Source: Acidimicrobiia bacterium
GTDB lineage: Bacteria; Actinomycetota; Acidimicrobiia; Acidimicrobiales; Ilumatobacteraceae
Direction of reading: 5' to 3'
Length of the DNA stretch: 28,842 nt
Assembly (NCBI GenBank): GCA_030425785.1
Contig: JAUHYJ010000001.1
Span: forward strand, 1 to 28,842
Shown one piece after another: positions 28,752 to 28,842 of this stretch. Position numbers and translations under genes: made by a program. Position 1 is the first letter of the stretch. Each line of letters begins with the position of its first letter. Under the pieces are notes generated by a model, which worked only from the letters and a program-made list of their open reading frames with translations, ran no database searches and was not told the DNA's origin.

Positions 28752-28842
28752 CGGCGATCGTCCGGGCGGCGGCGCATGCCACCAGCCTGGCCCGCCGCGC
28801 CGAGCGAGTGTCGGACCCGGGACGCGAGACGGGCGCCGGGTG

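Noticed and set aside
1..28842. tRNA, rRNA or CRISPR loci
   Set aside because: I scanned the gene gaps (all under ~200 bp) and saw no tRNA-like cloverleaf, rRNA sequence or repeat-spacer array.

Overview
The window is high-GC DNA with the gene stock of an actinobacterium. It carries a PASTA-type Ser/Thr kinase (PknB) beside a TrpG-type amidotransferase and CrgA, F420-type (LLM) and lipid enzymes, an MMPL exporter, and an LprG/P55-like pair. This fits Actinomycetota, and the mix looks most like Acidimicrobiia (Ilumatobacter-type), though that placement is inferred. The first ~345 bases differ: lower GC, different codon use, and the 3' end of a proteobacterial-looking hemJ. They join in frame to the last codons of an actinobacterial penicillin-binding protein, so the left edge is probably a chimeric join.

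Layout. 1-3741: hemJ tail / signal-peptide fragment / PBP tail, then pknB (+), trpG-like (-) and crgA (+), the cell-wall and division cluster that lies near oriC in other actinobacteria. 3742-4340: a small membrane zinc-ribbon gene flanked by DnaA-box-like inverted pairs. 4341-7434: divergent thiolase and long-chain acyl-CoA synthetase. 7496-9283: a PEP-utilising/rifampin-phosphotransferase-like protein without the ATP-grasp half. 9312-12406: TetR regulator divergent from an MMPL exporter, with palindromic operators between. 12451-15368 (-): ferredoxin reductase-like flavoprotein, class III aminotransferase, MarR regulator. 15410-18752: hotdog thioesterase and VOC protein (+), DUF3291 (-), ROK kinase (+), NIPSNAP (-), AlkB (-). 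18818-21077 (+): SpoU methyltransferase, AhpD-like protein, cupredoxin lipoprotein. A perfect 24-bp inverted repeat follows, then an LLM oxidoreductase (+). 22278-25568 (+): a tight three-gene operon of LprG/LppX-like protein, P55-like MFS exporter and an unrecognised membrane/coiled-coil/beta-repeat protein. 25583-28751 (-): EAL-domain protein, acyl-CoA dehydrogenase, class III CoA-transferase.

Two genome-wide habits show in the raw sequence. Nine genes have a TANNNT hexamer 6-8 nt before the start codon and little or no Shine-Dalgarno sequence, as in leaderless transcription. Most convergent pairs end in a compact hairpin that contains one or both stop codons, so one structure probably terminates both genes.

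The most promising candidate for an undescribed system is the operon at 22278-25568. Its first two genes match the mycobacterial LprG-Rv1410 lipid-export pair. The third, translationally coupled gene encodes a membrane-anchored protein with a long Val-Pro-Ile-type beta repeat and could be an envelope-spanning partner.
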